DNA from: JAEUMD01 sp050250815
Lineage (GTDB): Bacteria; Pseudomonadota; Alphaproteobacteria; Rhizobiales; Hyphomicrobiaceae
Length of the DNA: 64,000 nucleotides
Reading direction: 5' to 3'
Assembly (NCBI GenBank): GCA_050250815.1
Contig: JBFWNY010000008.1
Coordinates: forward strand, 1-64,000
The notes under the pieces are model-generated. The model ran no database searches and was not told where the DNA came from. It saw only the letters and a program-made list of their open reading frames with translations. This document shows positions 43,244-52,702 of the stretch, one piece after another. Positions within the stretch are counted from its first letter, which is position 1. Every line of letters starts with the position of its first letter. A program made the translations under genes and the position numbers.

Positions 43244-43972
43244 CTACTCTGCGGCGACGGGCCGGAGGCTCATCTGCTCGCTCTTTTCGAACTCCAGCAT
43301 CGTGAACAAGCCGAACGGGCGGATCGACCGGCGCTGAACCAGCCGCAGGTCACCGCACACCATCACCCGGTCGAGATCGAACACCGAGCGCCAGCCGATT
43401 TTGTCGGCGAAGGGCGCCATGCGACGCTCCACCCAGCCGCGCACGCCTTCGTCCTGGCTGAAGTGGTTGACCAACAGCACTCGCCCGCCGGGACGCGTTA
43501 CCCGGGACAGCTCGCGCATGACCTTTTCGGGGTCGGGCACGACGGTCATGACGAACATGGCAACGGTCACGTCGAACGTGCCGTCGTTGAACTCGAGGTC
43601 GCCCGCGTCCATCTCGTAAAGACCGGCGACGTTGTCGAGCCGCTCGGTGGTGACGCGCTCACGCGCCTTCTCCAGCATGTCGGGCGAGAGGTCGATGCCG
43701 GTGATCTGGAGGTGCCCGGCGTAGCCCGGCAGCGAAAGGCCCGTGCCAACGCCGACCTCGAGCACGCTTCCGGACATGCGATTGATGACTTCGACGACGT
43801 GCCGGCGGCCTTGTGCAGCCACGAAGCCGAACGTCTGATCGTAGATCGGGGCCCAGCGACGATAGGCATCTTTTACATCGCCTTCCTCGATGTAGCCGAT
43901 GCCGACGATCTTTCCGCCGTCTCTCCGTAGCATCGGGCGTGCCCGGCTCGGTTCGCTGTGTTCCATCTTCAT
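43244..43972 (-). CDS. pmtA: Phosphatidylethanolamine N-methyltransferase, Rhodobacter type (PmtA)
   Basis: A 242-residue SAM methyltransferase. Motif I is VLEVGVGTGLSLPGY, followed by ITGIDLSPDMLEKARER and the family's FVMTVVPDPEKVM and RVLLVNHFSQDEG, which match the Rhodobacter sphaeroides PmtA type. That enzyme converts phosphatidylethanolamine to phosphatidylcholine. It begins six bases after mnmA ends, so the two are probably co-transcribed. A related quinone or lipid methyltransferase is the alternative. Confidence 0.75.
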   Translation of the reverse strand: MKMEHSEPSRARPMLRRDGGKIVGIGYIEEGDVKDAYRRWAPIYDQTFGFVAAQGRRHVVEVINRMSGSVLEVGVGTGLSLPGYAGHLQITGIDLSPDMLEKARERVTTERLDNVAGLYEMDAGDLEFNDGTFDVTVAMFVMTVVPDPEKVMRELSRVTRPGGRVLLVNHFSQDEGVRGWVERRMAPFADKIGWRSVFDLDRVMVCGDLRLVQRRSIRPFGLFTMLEFEKSEQMSLRPVAAE

Positions 43973-43978
43973 TGCTGC

Positions 43979-45253
43979 TTACTCGCTCCTCGCTGCCAAC
44001 CGCCCGTGAGCGCGTGCCACGTCGCTCCGTGAGGCGATGTCGTTACGGCGGCCTCCCGCCGAAGTCTTGGCGCCGTGATCGGCGCCCGTAGAGTGATTTT
44101 TCGACGTGCTCGACGTTTTGGTAATCACGCCGCCGCCCAAAATGCGGGCGTCACCACCCCCGTCGCTGTAGAAAACGCAAGCCTGCCCGGTGGCGATGCC
44201 TTCGATTCCATCGCAGAGGTGCACGATCGTCTCGCCGTCCATGCGACTGAGAACGGCGGGAGCCGGTGGCTGTGTGGAGCGCATTCTGGCCCAGATGTCG
44301 AGCCCGCCACGAGTAGCAGCGTCGATGTCGCCGTCCCCCAGCCAGTTGACATGCCGCAGCCGCAACGCCGAAGTCGCAAGCGCCGCGCGCGGTCCGACGA
44401 CGACCTCGTGTCGGTCGGCGTCCAGACGCACGACGAAATAGGGTTCCGGGCCGGGGATGCCAAGGCCACGGCGCTGTCCGATTGTATAGTGGACGATGCC
44501 CTGGTGCCGGCCCATGCGGCGGCCGTCGATATGCACGATGTCGCCGGGGTGCAGGGCTTCCGGCTTCAATCGTTCGATCACATCGGTGTAGCGGCCTGTC
44601 GGCACGAAGCAGATGTCCTGGCTGTCCGGCTTGTCGGCGACTGGCAGACGCAGCTCAGCGGCCAGCGCCCGCACCTGTGCCTTCGTGTAATCGCCAAGAG
44701 GGAACCAGAGGCGGGCAAGCTGATCCCGCGTCGTCGAGAACAGAAAATAGCTCTGGTCGCGGTCAGCATCGGCCGCACGGCGCAACTCGGGCCCGGATGA
44801 ACCTTCCGAGCGGCGGATATAGTGACCGGTGGCCAAGTAGTCCGCGCCGAGGTCGCTCGCGGTCGCAAGCAGATCGCCGAATTTGATCTCGCTATTGCAG
44901 GTGACGCACGGGATGGGAGTCTCACCGGCCGCGTAGCTGTCGGCGAAGCGATCGATCACGGCCTCGCTGAAACGCCGCTCATAGTCCAGCACATAATGCG
45001 GTATTTCCAACGCGCCTGCGACCTGTCGGGCATCGTGGATGTCCTGGCCGGCGCAGCAGCTACCCGCGCGGCCCGTCGCTTCGCCGTGGTCGTAGAGCTG
45101 GAGCGTGATGCCGATTACGTCGTGGCCCGCCGCCTTCATGAGTGCGGCGACAACGGACGAATCCACTCCGCCCGACATGGCGACGACGACCCGCCGGCGC
45201 TCAGCGGCCGGCAGGGGCGCAATGGAACCGACACTCTCGATCGTTGGTGTCAT
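43979..45253 (-). CDS. mnmA: tRNA-specific 2-thiouridylase MnmA
   Basis: A 424-residue enzyme that thiolates U34 of Lys, Glu and Gln tRNAs. The PP-loop is AMSGGVDSSVVAALM near residue 26; the catalytic cysteine is in IPCVTCNSEIKFG; and the second Cys is in GQACVFYSDGG. KPDSQDICFVPTGRY and HTIGQRRGLGIPG-like segments match. It carries about 40 extra basic/Ser-rich residues at the C-terminus compared with E. coli MnmA. It leads a pair with pmtA. Confidence 0.95.
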   Translation of the reverse strand: MTPTIESVGSIAPLPAAERRRVVVAMSGGVDSSVVAALMKAAGHDVIGITLQLYDHGEATGRAGSCCAGQDIHDARQVAGALEIPHYVLDYERRFSEAVIDRFADSYAAGETPIPCVTCNSEIKFGDLLATASDLGADYLATGHYIRRSEGSSGPELRRAADADRDQSYFLFSTTRDQLARLWFPLGDYTKAQVRALAAELRLPVADKPDSQDICFVPTGRYTDVIERLKPEALHPGDIVHIDGRRMGRHQGIVHYTIGQRRGLGIPGPEPYFVVRLDADRHEVVVGPRAALATSALRLRHVNWLGDGDIDAATRGGLDIWARMRSTQPPAPAVLSRMDGETIVHLCDGIEGIATGQACVFYSDGGGDARILGGGVITKTSSTSKNHSTGADHGAKTSAGGRRNDIASRSDVARAHGRLAARSE

Positions 45254-45886
45254 TGCGGTGTCATTGCCAGCACAAATTCGCCGGTTTGCCGGCCTGACGG
45301 GCCCGGCCGCACGGCCTTACCTGCCAGCCGTATCGGCTTCGTCGCGATCTATCGCACTGCTTCCGGCCCGCGGCGACGCCGGGCACTCTCGTCTCGTCGT
45401 GTAACGGGGCCGCGGCGAGCCGCTTCGCCACCCCCTCCTACCGCGTGCCACAAGCTGGCCGACCAGCAGCTCTGCCTCAGGCGCGACAGACAGGGACCGG
45501 CATCTTGGCAACGCGGATCCATCGTCACGGGCACGAGCGGCCGTTTTAGGGCGTCGGAGGGCTGGCTGCAAGCGCGCTGGCGCCGCATGTATTTGTCAGG
45601 CGCGGCGGGCCGGCGGACGGTCCTCGGAGGGTGTGGGTTTTAGCCTGGGCTCAGTTGACTGATCACTCCCGGACGAGTGGAAATTGCCGGTTGGCGCTCG
45701 AGTGACCTCTAAAACACTTGGGATTGTCTCGCATTGGTCTTGCGTTAAGCAATTCGGTAAAGGTTAATCGCGCGATTTTCGTGAGTTGATACAGCCGTTT
45801 ATTGTAGGTTTATTGCGTCGCTTAGGCCGCCTTTAAGGTCGCCGCGTTATACATGACGTCTGGTCAGTCAGAGCGTAGTGAGTACC
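45254..45886. other. Upstream region of mnmA and sciP
   Basis: No coding gene is supported in these 630 bases. The right half is AT-rich and contains several TTAA tetranucleotides (45745-45748, 45764-45767), the half-site of CtrA. The pairs do not match the TTAA-N7-TTAA consensus closely, so CtrA binding here is only suggested. Confidence 0.4.
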
Positions 45887-46165
45887 ATGACCGAGCATCA
45901 CCTGAGAGCGCGCGTGCGCTATGTCATCGGCCCGGACGGCAGTCCGCTGACGGTTGCCGACCTCCCGCCGCGCGACACGAAGCGGTGGGTGATCCGCCGA
46001 AAGGCTGAGGTCGTGGCGGCCGTTCGCGGCGGCCTTCTCAGCATCGAGGAGGCGTGCGAGCGCTACAAGCTCACCGTCGATGAGTTCTTGTCCTGGCAGC
46101 GGTCCATCGATCGCCACGGTCTGCCGGGACTGCGCGCCACGCGCATCCAGAAGTATCGCGGCTGA
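45887..46165 (+). CDS. sciP: SciP, CtrA-binding inhibitor (DUF1153 family)
   Basis: A 92-residue protein that matches Caulobacter SciP almost across its length: RYVIGPDGSPLTVADLP, then KRWVIRRKAEVVAAVRGGLL, then the helix-turn-helix EACERYKLTVDEFLSWQR and GLRATRIQKYR. SciP binds CtrA and limits transcription at CtrA-activated promoters in G1. It lies 2 kb from ctrA. The ATG at 45887 is chosen by alignment; the in-frame GTG at 45878 is less likely. Confidence 0.93.
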   Translation: MTEHHLRARVRYVIGPDGSPLTVADLPPRDTKRWVIRRKAEVVAAVRGGLLSIEEACERYKLTVDEFLSWQRSIDRHGLPGLRATRIQKYRG

Positions 46166-46233
46166 GCGAGCCGCACGATCGAGGGCTATCTCCCGGACGA
46201 TCTTAAGAGCCGCCGCGCAACAGCGCTGGCGGT

Positions 46234-46896
46234 TCACTTTTTTGCGGCGGGAGATGCAACCGATCTGGACGCGGCTTTGCGGCCCTTCTTGAGGTTGGCA
46301 GGAGCGGGGGGCGCTGCCTCGGAAGCAGACCAGGCGGTCGCCTGTGCCTCGGTCTTGCAGCCGGTTACGCCGGTCGCCCAGGCTCTGACGTCCTTTTCGA
46401 GCCGGCGGCCATCGTCGGCCGGCAGCTTCAGATTCTCGAATTCAATCATGGCGCTGTCGGAGGAACTCGGGCTCGCAGCGATAGCAATGCGCACGGCCTT
46501 TGTGCCGCGGACGCTCGGACCCTCGGTCTCGCGCTCGCGCAGCACGATCTCTGCGTTGCCGCCCTTGTGCGCCGGCTCGGCGGTCGCCTCGAAGAGGTGC
46601 GTCTTGTTCAGGGGGCCGTCGACCTGCATCCAGCAGGCGCGCAGGCCCCGGCTAATGCGCTCATAGAGTTCTGTGGGCGTGCCGACGACAGCTGGTCCGG
46701 AACCTGGCAGTTCGATCTTTGGAAGCGACGGCAGGCTCGAGGCCGCCGGCCCTTGAAGTGCTGACGTCTCAAGACCGTTGCCCGAGCACCCGGCCAGCAC
46801 GGCGCAGGCAATCCCGGCCGCGACCACTCGGGAAGGCCGACCGCTCCCCACCCTATAGAGATGTCTCGAGCTGCCCACGTCTGTCAGTCGCACCAA
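46234..46896 (-). CDS. Predicted lipoprotein of unknown function
   Basis: A protein of up to 220 residues, with a lipobox LAGC near residue 37 after a hydrophobic stretch (VVAAGIACAVLAGC). The mature domain has two cysteines (ACWMQVDG and GCKTEA) and an Ala/Lys-rich tail. The start is uncertain: the frame opens with TTG/GTG codons and the GTG at 46851 would give a more typical signal length. It lies between sciP and the fliJ-like gene. Confidence 0.6.
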   Translation of the reverse strand: MVRLTDVGSSRHLYRVGSGRPSRVVAAGIACAVLAGCSGNGLETSALQGPAASSLPSLPKIELPGSGPAVVGTPTELYERISRGLRACWMQVDGPLNKTHLFEATAEPAHKGGNAEIVLRERETEGPSVRGTKAVRIAIAASPSSSDSAMIEFENLKLPADDGRRLEKDVRAWATGVTGCKTEAQATAWSASEAAPPAPANLKKGRKAASRSVASPAAKK

Positions 46897-47160
46897 ATCA
46901 ATCCGGTCCCGGCGTAACGCCCCGGTCCGGCCGGTTTCACCTGAGAAGTGAATCCGTAACGGTCACACGGCGGGGTCGCAAGGGTTGGTCCGGAGTGTTC
47001 GGAAACGACTGTGGCGCAATTGCCGCTTATGGATCGACATCGGAGCGACTGTACGCTGAACGTCAACGGGTCTCGGGCTCCGCTGCGCGCGTATTCGGCG
47101 CCCCACGCCTTGGCAAAAGCGCGAGAAACCAGGAATGCGTGGCGGCCTGCCCCGGCCGTC

Positions 47161-47544
47161 TCAGCGAATTACAGGTCCTGGGTGCCGGTCGGCGCGGTTG
47201 CGCGGACGGGTAGTGGCGCTGCGCGTTTCGGCCGCATCGTGTTTGGACACCTGTTCGAAGGCTTCGTCGCGTTCGCGGACGGCCGACTCGAGTTTGTCCT
47301 TCAGGCCCTTGGCAGACGCCATCAGGTTGTCGCGACGCTGAGCCGCCGAGCGGGCAAACGTCGAATAGGCGAAGTGGCTGGCGTCGCGGATACCGGTGCG
47401 ATCCTCTTCAGCCTGGATCTGACGCTGCAGGTCAGACGCCATGACTTCGAACTCGCGGATCATCTGCTCGAGATCGGCAACCTTGCGTGCCTTCTCGTCC
47501 GCGTCGAAGCGAATGGCCCGGATGGCCGTCTCAGGTGACTTCAT
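47161..47544 (-). CDS. FliJ-like coiled-coil protein
   Basis: A 127-residue, almost entirely helical protein: MKSPETAIRAIRFDADEKAR, VADLEQMIREFEVMASDL, and FAYSTFARSAAQRRDNLMAS. Proteins of this type next to ctrA in Hyphomicrobiales are annotated as flagellar export protein FliJ. FliJ is a chaperone/ATPase partner of the flagellar export apparatus. The start at MKSPET is chosen because it fits the family; ribosome site weak. No other flagellar genes are in the window. Confidence 0.65.
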   Translation of the reverse strand: MKSPETAIRAIRFDADEKARKVADLEQMIREFEVMASDLQRQIQAEEDRTGIRDASHFAYSTFARSAAQRRDNLMASAKGLKDKLESAVRERDEAFEQVSKHDAAETRSATTRPRNRADRHPGPVIR

Positions 47545-47625
47545 CGTTCGATACCCCGTACCAATTCGAACACCGGTCACGGGAGAAACAATTTCCGTGC
47601 CAGCCCTGCCCCGCGGCGATTTGAA

Positions 47626-47640
47626 TTAAGCCGCTTTTAT
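47626..47640. promoter_or_regulatory. Candidate CtrA box upstream of the fliJ-like gene
   Basis: TTAA-N7-TTAT, one mismatch from the CtrA consensus TTAA-N7-TTAA. It lies 82 bp upstream of the fliJ-like start, in the region between the two divergent genes fliJ-like and ctrA. Confidence 0.4.
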
Positions 47641-47711
47641 TTTTTGTCGGTGCAATCGTCATGCGCTGCACGCACAACGTTCGCCTGCATATTCACTATG
47701 CCGCAATGTGC

Positions 47712-47726
47712 TTAAGTTGCGGTAAA
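47712..47726. promoter_or_regulatory. Second candidate CtrA box, ctrA upstream region
   Basis: TTAA-N7-TAAA, one mismatch from consensus, about 490 bp before ctrA. GANTC (CcrM) sites occur nearer at 47821-47825 and 47964-47968. Together they are compatible with CtrA and methylation control as in Caulobacter. Confidence 0.35.
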
Positions 47727-48126
47727 GCAACGCCGGTCGTAAAGCTCGAATTTCTCGCGTCCATATCTCGAAAAAAAATATGCGTGCCTGTGGCATGGCG
47801 GCGAATTCTGTTAGGACTTTGACTCGGGTGCTTCTTTCGGCAGGGCAAACCGCCATTACGACACCGCCTTCGGGAGGGTAGTGTCAGGGCGGGTGCCGGA
47901 GCGGGACCCGTAGGGCGCGCCAGTCATCCAACAGGTCGGCCGTGCAGATGTCGCGGGGAGGCAGACTCCCTGCGGAGGGTAGCTCGGTCGCAGCCGTGCC
48001 GTCAGGCGAGGGGAGCGCCGGGGTTGGCTGGGATGTGCCTGAACGAAGTCTTGTCGCGTATCGGCTCAGAGTGATGCAACCCGGCAAGGGTCCATTAGGG
48101 TTTGTTAACTTCTGTCGGGTACTTTC

Positions 48127-48141
48127 CTAATGATGCATTAG
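48127..48141. promoter_or_regulatory. Interrupted inverted repeat just upstream of ctrA
   Basis: CTAAT and ATTAG flank a five-base centre (CTAATGATGCATTAG), 74 bp upstream of the ctrA ATG, in the likely promoter region. It may be a binding site; no regulator is assigned. Confidence 0.35.
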
Positions 48142-48214
48142 CGAGAGCCGTTCAGCGTTCTCTTCGAAACGGGGCAGCGGCCCGGCCTGAGGCCGGGGGA
48201 GAGAGGAACCGGGG

Positions 48215-48913
48215 ATGCGAGTTCTACTGATCGAGGACGATAGCGCTACGGCGCAAAGCATCGAGTTGATGCTGCAGTCCGAGGGCTTCAACATCTACAC
48301 TACAGACCTTGGCGAGGAAGGTGTCGACCTCGGCAAGCTCTACGATTACGACATCATCCTGCTCGATCTGGGTCTGCCGGATATGAGCGGCTACGACGTG
48401 CTCAAGATGCTGCGCGTTGCCAAGGTACAGACGCCCATCCTCATTCTGTCTGGTCATGCCGGCATTGAGGACAAGGTGCGCGGCCTGGGCTTCGGCGCCG
48501 ACGACTACCTGACGAAGCCGTTCCACAAGGACGAGCTGGTCGCACGCATCCACGCGATCGTGCGCCGCTCCAAGGGGCATGCGCAGTCGGTCATCGAAAC
48601 CGGGGACCTCAAGGTCAATCTCGACACCAAGACGGTCGAGGTCAACGGACAGCGCGTGCATCTGACGGGCAAGGAATACCAGATGCTGGAGCTGCTCTCC
48701 CTGCGCAAGGGCACGACGCTCACCAAGGAGATGTTCCTCAATCATCTCTACGGCGGCATGGACGAGCCCGAACTCAAGATCATCGACGTCTTCATCTGCA
48801 AGCTCAGGAAGAAGCTGCAGGCGGCGACCGGCGGTCAGCACTATATCGAGACGGTCTGGGGCCGCGGCTACGTGCTGCGCGATCCCAATGACGACAAGCA
48901 CGCTGCCGCATGA
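48215..48913 (+). CDS. ctrA: Cell-cycle response regulator CtrA
   Basis: A 232-residue OmpR-family regulator, essential for cell-cycle control in many alphaproteobacteria. Receiver domain 1-120 with phosphoacceptor D51 (DIILLDLGLPDMSG) and K in DDYLTKPFHKDEL. The DNA-binding domain starts about 125 (VEVNGQRVHLTGKEYQMLELL and FICKLRKKL). The C-terminus ends in AAA, the type of tail degraded by ClpXP. It is phosphorylated by the CckA-ChpT relay, not in the window. GAGAGAGG precedes the ATG. A terminator follows. Confidence 0.98.
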   Translation: MRVLLIEDDSATAQSIELMLQSEGFNIYTTDLGEEGVDLGKLYDYDIILLDLGLPDMSGYDVLKMLRVAKVQTPILILSGHAGIEDKVRGLGFGADDYLTKPFHKDELVARIHAIVRRSKGHAQSVIETGDLKVNLDTKTVEVNGQRVHLTGKEYQMLELLSLRKGTTLTKEMFLNHLYGGMDEPELKIIDVFICKLRKKLQAATGGQHYIETVWGRGYVLRDPNDDKHAAA

Positions 48914-48950
48914 GGATGCTGCTGCAACCTGCGGCAATCGGCGATTACGA

Positions 48951-48978
48951 AAGGGGAGGGCAATGTCCCTCCCTTTTT
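48951..48978 (+). terminator. Rho-independent terminator after ctrA
   Basis: AAGGGGAGGG (48951-48960) pairs with CCCTCCCTTT (48967-48976), with loop CAATGT. Five Ts end at 48978. The following 310 bases to the MBL-fold gene hold no further gene. Confidence 0.85.
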
Positions 48979-49289
48979 CATTTTGAGCGCGCCTTCGGCG
49001 GCATTGGCCGGGAGATTTTCGGTATCGCGAGCCGATGCCACATTTCTCATATGGCATTGGCGCGCGATCGAATGATTAACGATTGGTAAATCGCTCTAGC
49101 GGCGTTTTGCGTTTCTTATTCTCATTTCGTTGAGGCGCTCGTCGTTTGCGCTTTACCCGATATCTGTGGACCCGAAGTCGGCGCGCCGCGCACTGAGGGG
49201 CGCGAGGACGAACGACCGGGTTGGCTCGGGGCGCGCATTTCGGCTATCAGGGCAGGACTGCCGCCGCAGGGGGACGGCACGGAGCGATC

Positions 49290-49946
49290 ATGAGCCAGAC
49301 GCCGACTGCCAAGCCGAGCCTGAAGGCAGCCATCATCCAGGTCACGCCGTTCGAGCAGAACTGTTCGATCGTCTGGGACGAGCGGACCAAAGCCGGCGCC
49401 GTGATTGATCCCGGTGGCGACCTCGACCGGGTCCGGGCGGCCATCGCCGAGTTAGGCGTGACGGTGGAGCGCATCATCCTGACGCACGGACATATCGACC
49501 ACGCAGGTGGCGCCGCCGAACTCAAGGAGGCGCTGGGCGTTCAGATCGAAGGCCCGCACCCGGCCGATAAGTTCTTGCTCGACAATCTGGACAAGCAGGG
49601 CGCGGCTTACGGCATCCCGGCCCGGCCGGTGGCGCCAGACCGCTGGCTCGACGAAGGTGACGAGGTAACAATCGGACCACACCGGTTCGAGATCCGGCAC
49701 TGCCCAGGCCATTCGCCGGGCTCGGTCGTCCTGCTGAACGCCGCGCACAAGTTTGCAATCGTCGGCGACGTGCTGTTCCGGGGCTCAATAGGGCGGACCG
49801 ACTTCCCCTACGGGGACCACGCCGCATTGATCGGCGCGATCAAATCTAAGCTGCTGACACTGGGCGACGAATGGGCATTCATCTGCGGGCATGGTCCCGG
49901 CAGCTCGATCGGCCTGGAGCGCCGCGCAAACCCCTTCCTCACCTAG
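49290..49946 (+). CDS. MBL-fold metallo-hydrolase (glyoxalase II-like)
   Basis: A 218-residue cytoplasmic enzyme. The metal signature THGHIDHAGG is near residue 70. HCPGHSPGSVVL (about 140) and VGDVLFRGSIGRTDFP give the second metal cluster, and ICGHGPGS the last His. This matches YcbL/GloB-like hydroxyacylglutathione hydrolases. The ATG at 49290 follows GGAG (49281). Single gene. Confidence 0.88.
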   Translation: MSQTPTAKPSLKAAIIQVTPFEQNCSIVWDERTKAGAVIDPGGDLDRVRAAIAELGVTVERIILTHGHIDHAGGAAELKEALGVQIEGPHPADKFLLDNLDKQGAAYGIPARPVAPDRWLDEGDEVTIGPHRFEIRHCPGHSPGSVVLLNAAHKFAIVGDVLFRGSIGRTDFPYGDHAALIGAIKSKLLTLGDEWAFICGHGPGSSIGLERRANPFLT

Positions 49947-49989
49947 GCGGGATGGGCCCGAGCACGTGGGGCCCCCACCACCGGGATTC

Positions 49990-50373
49990 TCACCAGCCGA
50001 ACCTGAGCTCGAGGCAGCCGAACACGCCGCACTCCTGGGCTAGTCCTGCCCGGCCGTCGCTCCGCCCCTCCCAGATGTCGACGGTCTCGACGCGCAGCGT
50101 CTCCGAGCACGAGCGGCGGCAGTATTCCCAAGTTCCGCCGGGCAGCCGCACCTGCGGACCCATCCGCGTGTCCCGCACGGGCGCGGAGATGGAACCGTTG
50201 CCATGCCGGCTGTGGGCGACGACGTAACCGTCCGAGTAGTGATCGGCCAGCCGCCGTCCGCGAGCATCGGCCGGCACCGATAGGCCCGCGACGATGGCCA
50301 GCGCCAGGAGGGCGCCGATGCCGGCGCGCAGCGGGGCGCCAATTGCATGCGCAAGCGTATTCGAGGTGGTCAT
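49990..50373 (-). CDS. Small secreted protein of unknown function
   Basis: A 127-residue protein with an N-terminal signal peptide of about 38 residues (IGALLALAIVAGLSVPADA). The mature part has four Cys residues in two pairs (EYCRRSC and ECGVFGC). GGAG lies six bases before the ATG. No family recognised. First of a small run of minus-strand genes. Confidence 0.65.
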   Translation of the reverse strand: MTTSNTLAHAIGAPLRAGIGALLALAIVAGLSVPADARGRRLADHYSDGYVVAHSRHGNGSISAPVRDTRMGPQVRLPGGTWEYCRRSCSETLRVETVDIWEGRSDGRAGLAQECGVFGCLELRFGW

Positions 50374-50551
50374 GGGAACTCCAGCTCAGGGCGCAGACGT
50401 GCTGCGCGGCAGCAGCGCCGTCCAGAACAGCGCTATGTTGGCCCTGATTCTAGCATCGAAATGCTTGATGTTTCGCGCGGCTTTGCTCCACGCGCGGTCT
50501 AGTCCGCACATGTTGCTAAAGCGCCGCGCATCCCCACTGGGGCTGTTGTGA

Positions 50552-51040
50552 TCAGCCGCGCGACAACGACAGATTGAGGCCGCGGAACGCTGAGCCGGTG
50601 GTCGAGATCGAGACCTTCTGCGAGGACGGCGAGATGCGGATCGACATGCGGCCGTTGAGTCCGCCGCCGTTTATGTTGAGGTTCATCAGCTCCGCGGTCG
50701 TACTACCCTTCACCTCGCCGGTGGCATTGAAGGTGCGCTCCTCCCAGTTGCCCGACACCGATCCGCCGGCATACGTGAGGTTGGCCCGCATCTCGATCTT
50801 GTTGGACGCGCTGGCGCAGCGGATCGCCATGCCGAGCCCCGAGCCGCCGCCGCTCGTCGTGTAGTAGGCCCTGCATCGGATCGATTCCGACTTCTCGCCT
50901 TCGAGCCGGATTTGGCCGGCTCCGCTCCATGAGCCGGCCAGCGTCGCGAACGGGCTTTCCGCGCTCGCCTGAGCGGAAACCGAGATCACGGCCGCGCAAA
51001 GGATCGCGACGCCCGCCACGCCATCGCGGATCTTGTTCAT
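50552..51040 (-). CDS. Secreted protein, beta-rich, unknown function
   Basis: A 162-residue protein with signal peptide (GVAGVAILCAAVISVSAQASA). The mature part begins FATLAGSWSGAGQIRLE, a lipocalin-like opening, with alternating beta strands and few Cys (RCRAYY, RCASAS). The ATG at 51040 is chosen because GGAGG lies nine to ten bases upstream. Similar exported proteins are conserved in rhizobia without assigned function. Confidence 0.7.
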   Translation of the reverse strand: MNKIRDGVAGVAILCAAVISVSAQASAESPFATLAGSWSGAGQIRLEGEKSESIRCRAYYTTSGGGSGLGMAIRCASASNKIEMRANLTYAGGSVSGNWEERTFNATGEVKGSTTAELMNLNINGGGLNGRMSIRISPSSQKVSISTTGSAFRGLNLSLSRG

Positions 51041-51231
51041 GGTATCGTTGCCTCCAACCGACATGCCAAATCAAACGGCGGCCCATTATCTTCGCGATCG
51101 AACAAAATTGCGAGCGCCGACCGGCATTGCCGTCGAACTGTCGCGGGATGGCCACGCCCGCCGCTGCACCATACTAAATGCTCACCCTGTCGATTATGAC
51201 GCGCGCTCAGGTTGCGCGGATGGGCGGTCGA

Positions 51232-51456
51232 TCAGTGCTGCCGACGGAATGCGATCCAAAGAGCGGCGGCAGCGGGCAGTACGGCCGCGATCAGGTGCAC
51301 CAATGCGTGGCGCGTCACAGCGGCACGGAGTGCGGCCACCGTCGCAGGGTCGCTGGCGCTGACGTCCATGGGCACGTGCGGCCAGGTCGAGGCGGCATGA
51401 TAGCCGACGGCGGCGGTCCACGCGACGACGAGGGCGATGAGGAAGGCGCGGTTCAT
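51232..51456 (-). CDS. Small membrane protein, 74 aa
   Basis: The ATG at 51456 has GGAGGAG just upstream. Two hydrophobic segments (MNRAFLIALVVAWTAAVGYHA and LVHLIAAVLPAAAALWIAF) frame a periplasmic loop. No family recognised. It lies just before the MFS gene's 3' end on the same strand. Confidence 0.55.
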   Translation of the reverse strand: MNRAFLIALVVAWTAAVGYHAASTWPHVPMDVSASDPATVAALRAAVTRHALVHLIAAVLPAAAALWIAFRRQH

Positions 51457-51514
51457 TGGCTCCTCCGAAACGTGTCGCCGCAACTCGGGCCGTGCCTCAT
51501 CATGGCGGCAGGGG

Positions 51515-52702
51515 CTACCGGTCGGCAGCGTCGTGCGGCTTTATCAGAAGCAAGGCGCCGAATGCCAGAACGCTGAGCGCCGAGGTTGTGAGCAGCGCAG
51601 CTTTGGCCGACCATTCGACGAGCCCGCCGAAGACCGCTGGCGCGAAGGCCTGCGCGATGCGCGAGGGCGCGCCGAGCAGGCCGATGCGGTGGCCGTAGCC
51701 GACGGGACCGAATATGGCGAGCGGGACGGTGCCGCGCGCGATCGTCAGCACGCCATTGCCGGCGCCGTGCAGAACCGAAAACAACGTCGCCATCGGCGCG
51801 CCGCCCAAGAGCAGCAGCGCGGCGCCGGCCGGATGGCCGAGCGCGGCGATACGCGCCGACAAGAGCGGATGGTGTCGGCGCCCGAGCGTTATCTCGGCAA
51901 GTCGGGCGGCAACCTGCGCGGGGCCGAGCAGCGACGCGGCCAGAACTGCGGTGGTGTAGCTGGCGCCGGAAAGCTGCAGGAGGCGCGGCAGGTGCGCTGC
52001 CATCGCCGCGGTGACGATCCAGGCGCTCGCGAACGAGATGGCGAGCAGCCACATGTTGCGGTCGAACGCTATCGTACCGGCAAGGGCCCGCGCCACCGGA
52101 GCTGCCGAGGCAGGATCCGGCTCGCCGGCCGCACGCGGCAGGAAGATGAGATTGAGTGGAAGACCGATCACGAGGTGCGCGGCAGCCCAGGCCAGACACG
52201 TATCCCGCCAACCGATCTCCGCGACGCCCCATGCCGTCAGCGGCCAGCCCACCGTGCTCGCCAGTCCCGCCATGAGCGTGATGCCAGTGATCGGCGCGCG
52301 CGAAGCACTGCCATAGAGCCGTCCGAGCGCTGCGAAAGCAGCATCGTAAAGCCCGATCCCGATGCCGACGCCCAGGACGGCCCAGGCGAAGAACAGTCCG
52401 GCAACGCCGGTCGCCTGCGAGAGCGCGACGAGCCCCGTGGCCAAAACGATATTCGACAGGGCAAGGACGCCGCGGCCACCGACCCGATCGATACGGCGGC
52501 CGACGCGTGGGCCGAGCAGCGCGGAGATCAGCAGCGCGAGTGAGAAGGCGGTGAAGACCACGCTGGGAGAGATCCCCAGATCTTTTGAGATCGGAACGGC
52601 GATGATGGCGGCAATATAGTAGCCCGACGCCCAGGCGAGCGTCTGCGTCGTGCCGAGCGCGAGTACGACCTTCAGCACGTTGCGCCTCGCGCCAGCATCC
52701 AA
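51515..52702 (-). CDS. MFS transporter
   Basis: A 395-residue inner-membrane protein with about twelve membrane helices. The MFS loop 2-3 motif appears as GPRVGRRIDRVGGRGVLA between helices 2 and 3. The halves are joined by an acidic, Ala-rich loop near the centre. No substrate clue; it resembles rhizobial MFS proteins of the drug/metabolite exporter type. Confidence 0.85.
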   Translation of the reverse strand: MDAGARRNVLKVVLALGTTQTLAWASGYYIAAIIAVPISKDLGISPSVVFTAFSLALLISALLGPRVGRRIDRVGGRGVLALSNIVLATGLVALSQATGVAGLFFAWAVLGVGIGIGLYDAAFAALGRLYGSASRAPITGITLMAGLASTVGWPLTAWGVAEIGWRDTCLAWAAAHLVIGLPLNLIFLPRAAGEPDPASAAPVARALAGTIAFDRNMWLLAISFASAWIVTAAMAAHLPRLLQLSGASYTTAVLAASLLGPAQVAARLAEITLGRRHHPLLSARIAALGHPAGAALLLLGGAPMATLFSVLHGAGNGVLTIARGTVPLAIFGPVGYGHRIGLLGAPSRIAQAFAPAVFGGLVEWSAKAALLTTSALSVLAFGALLLIKPHDAADR

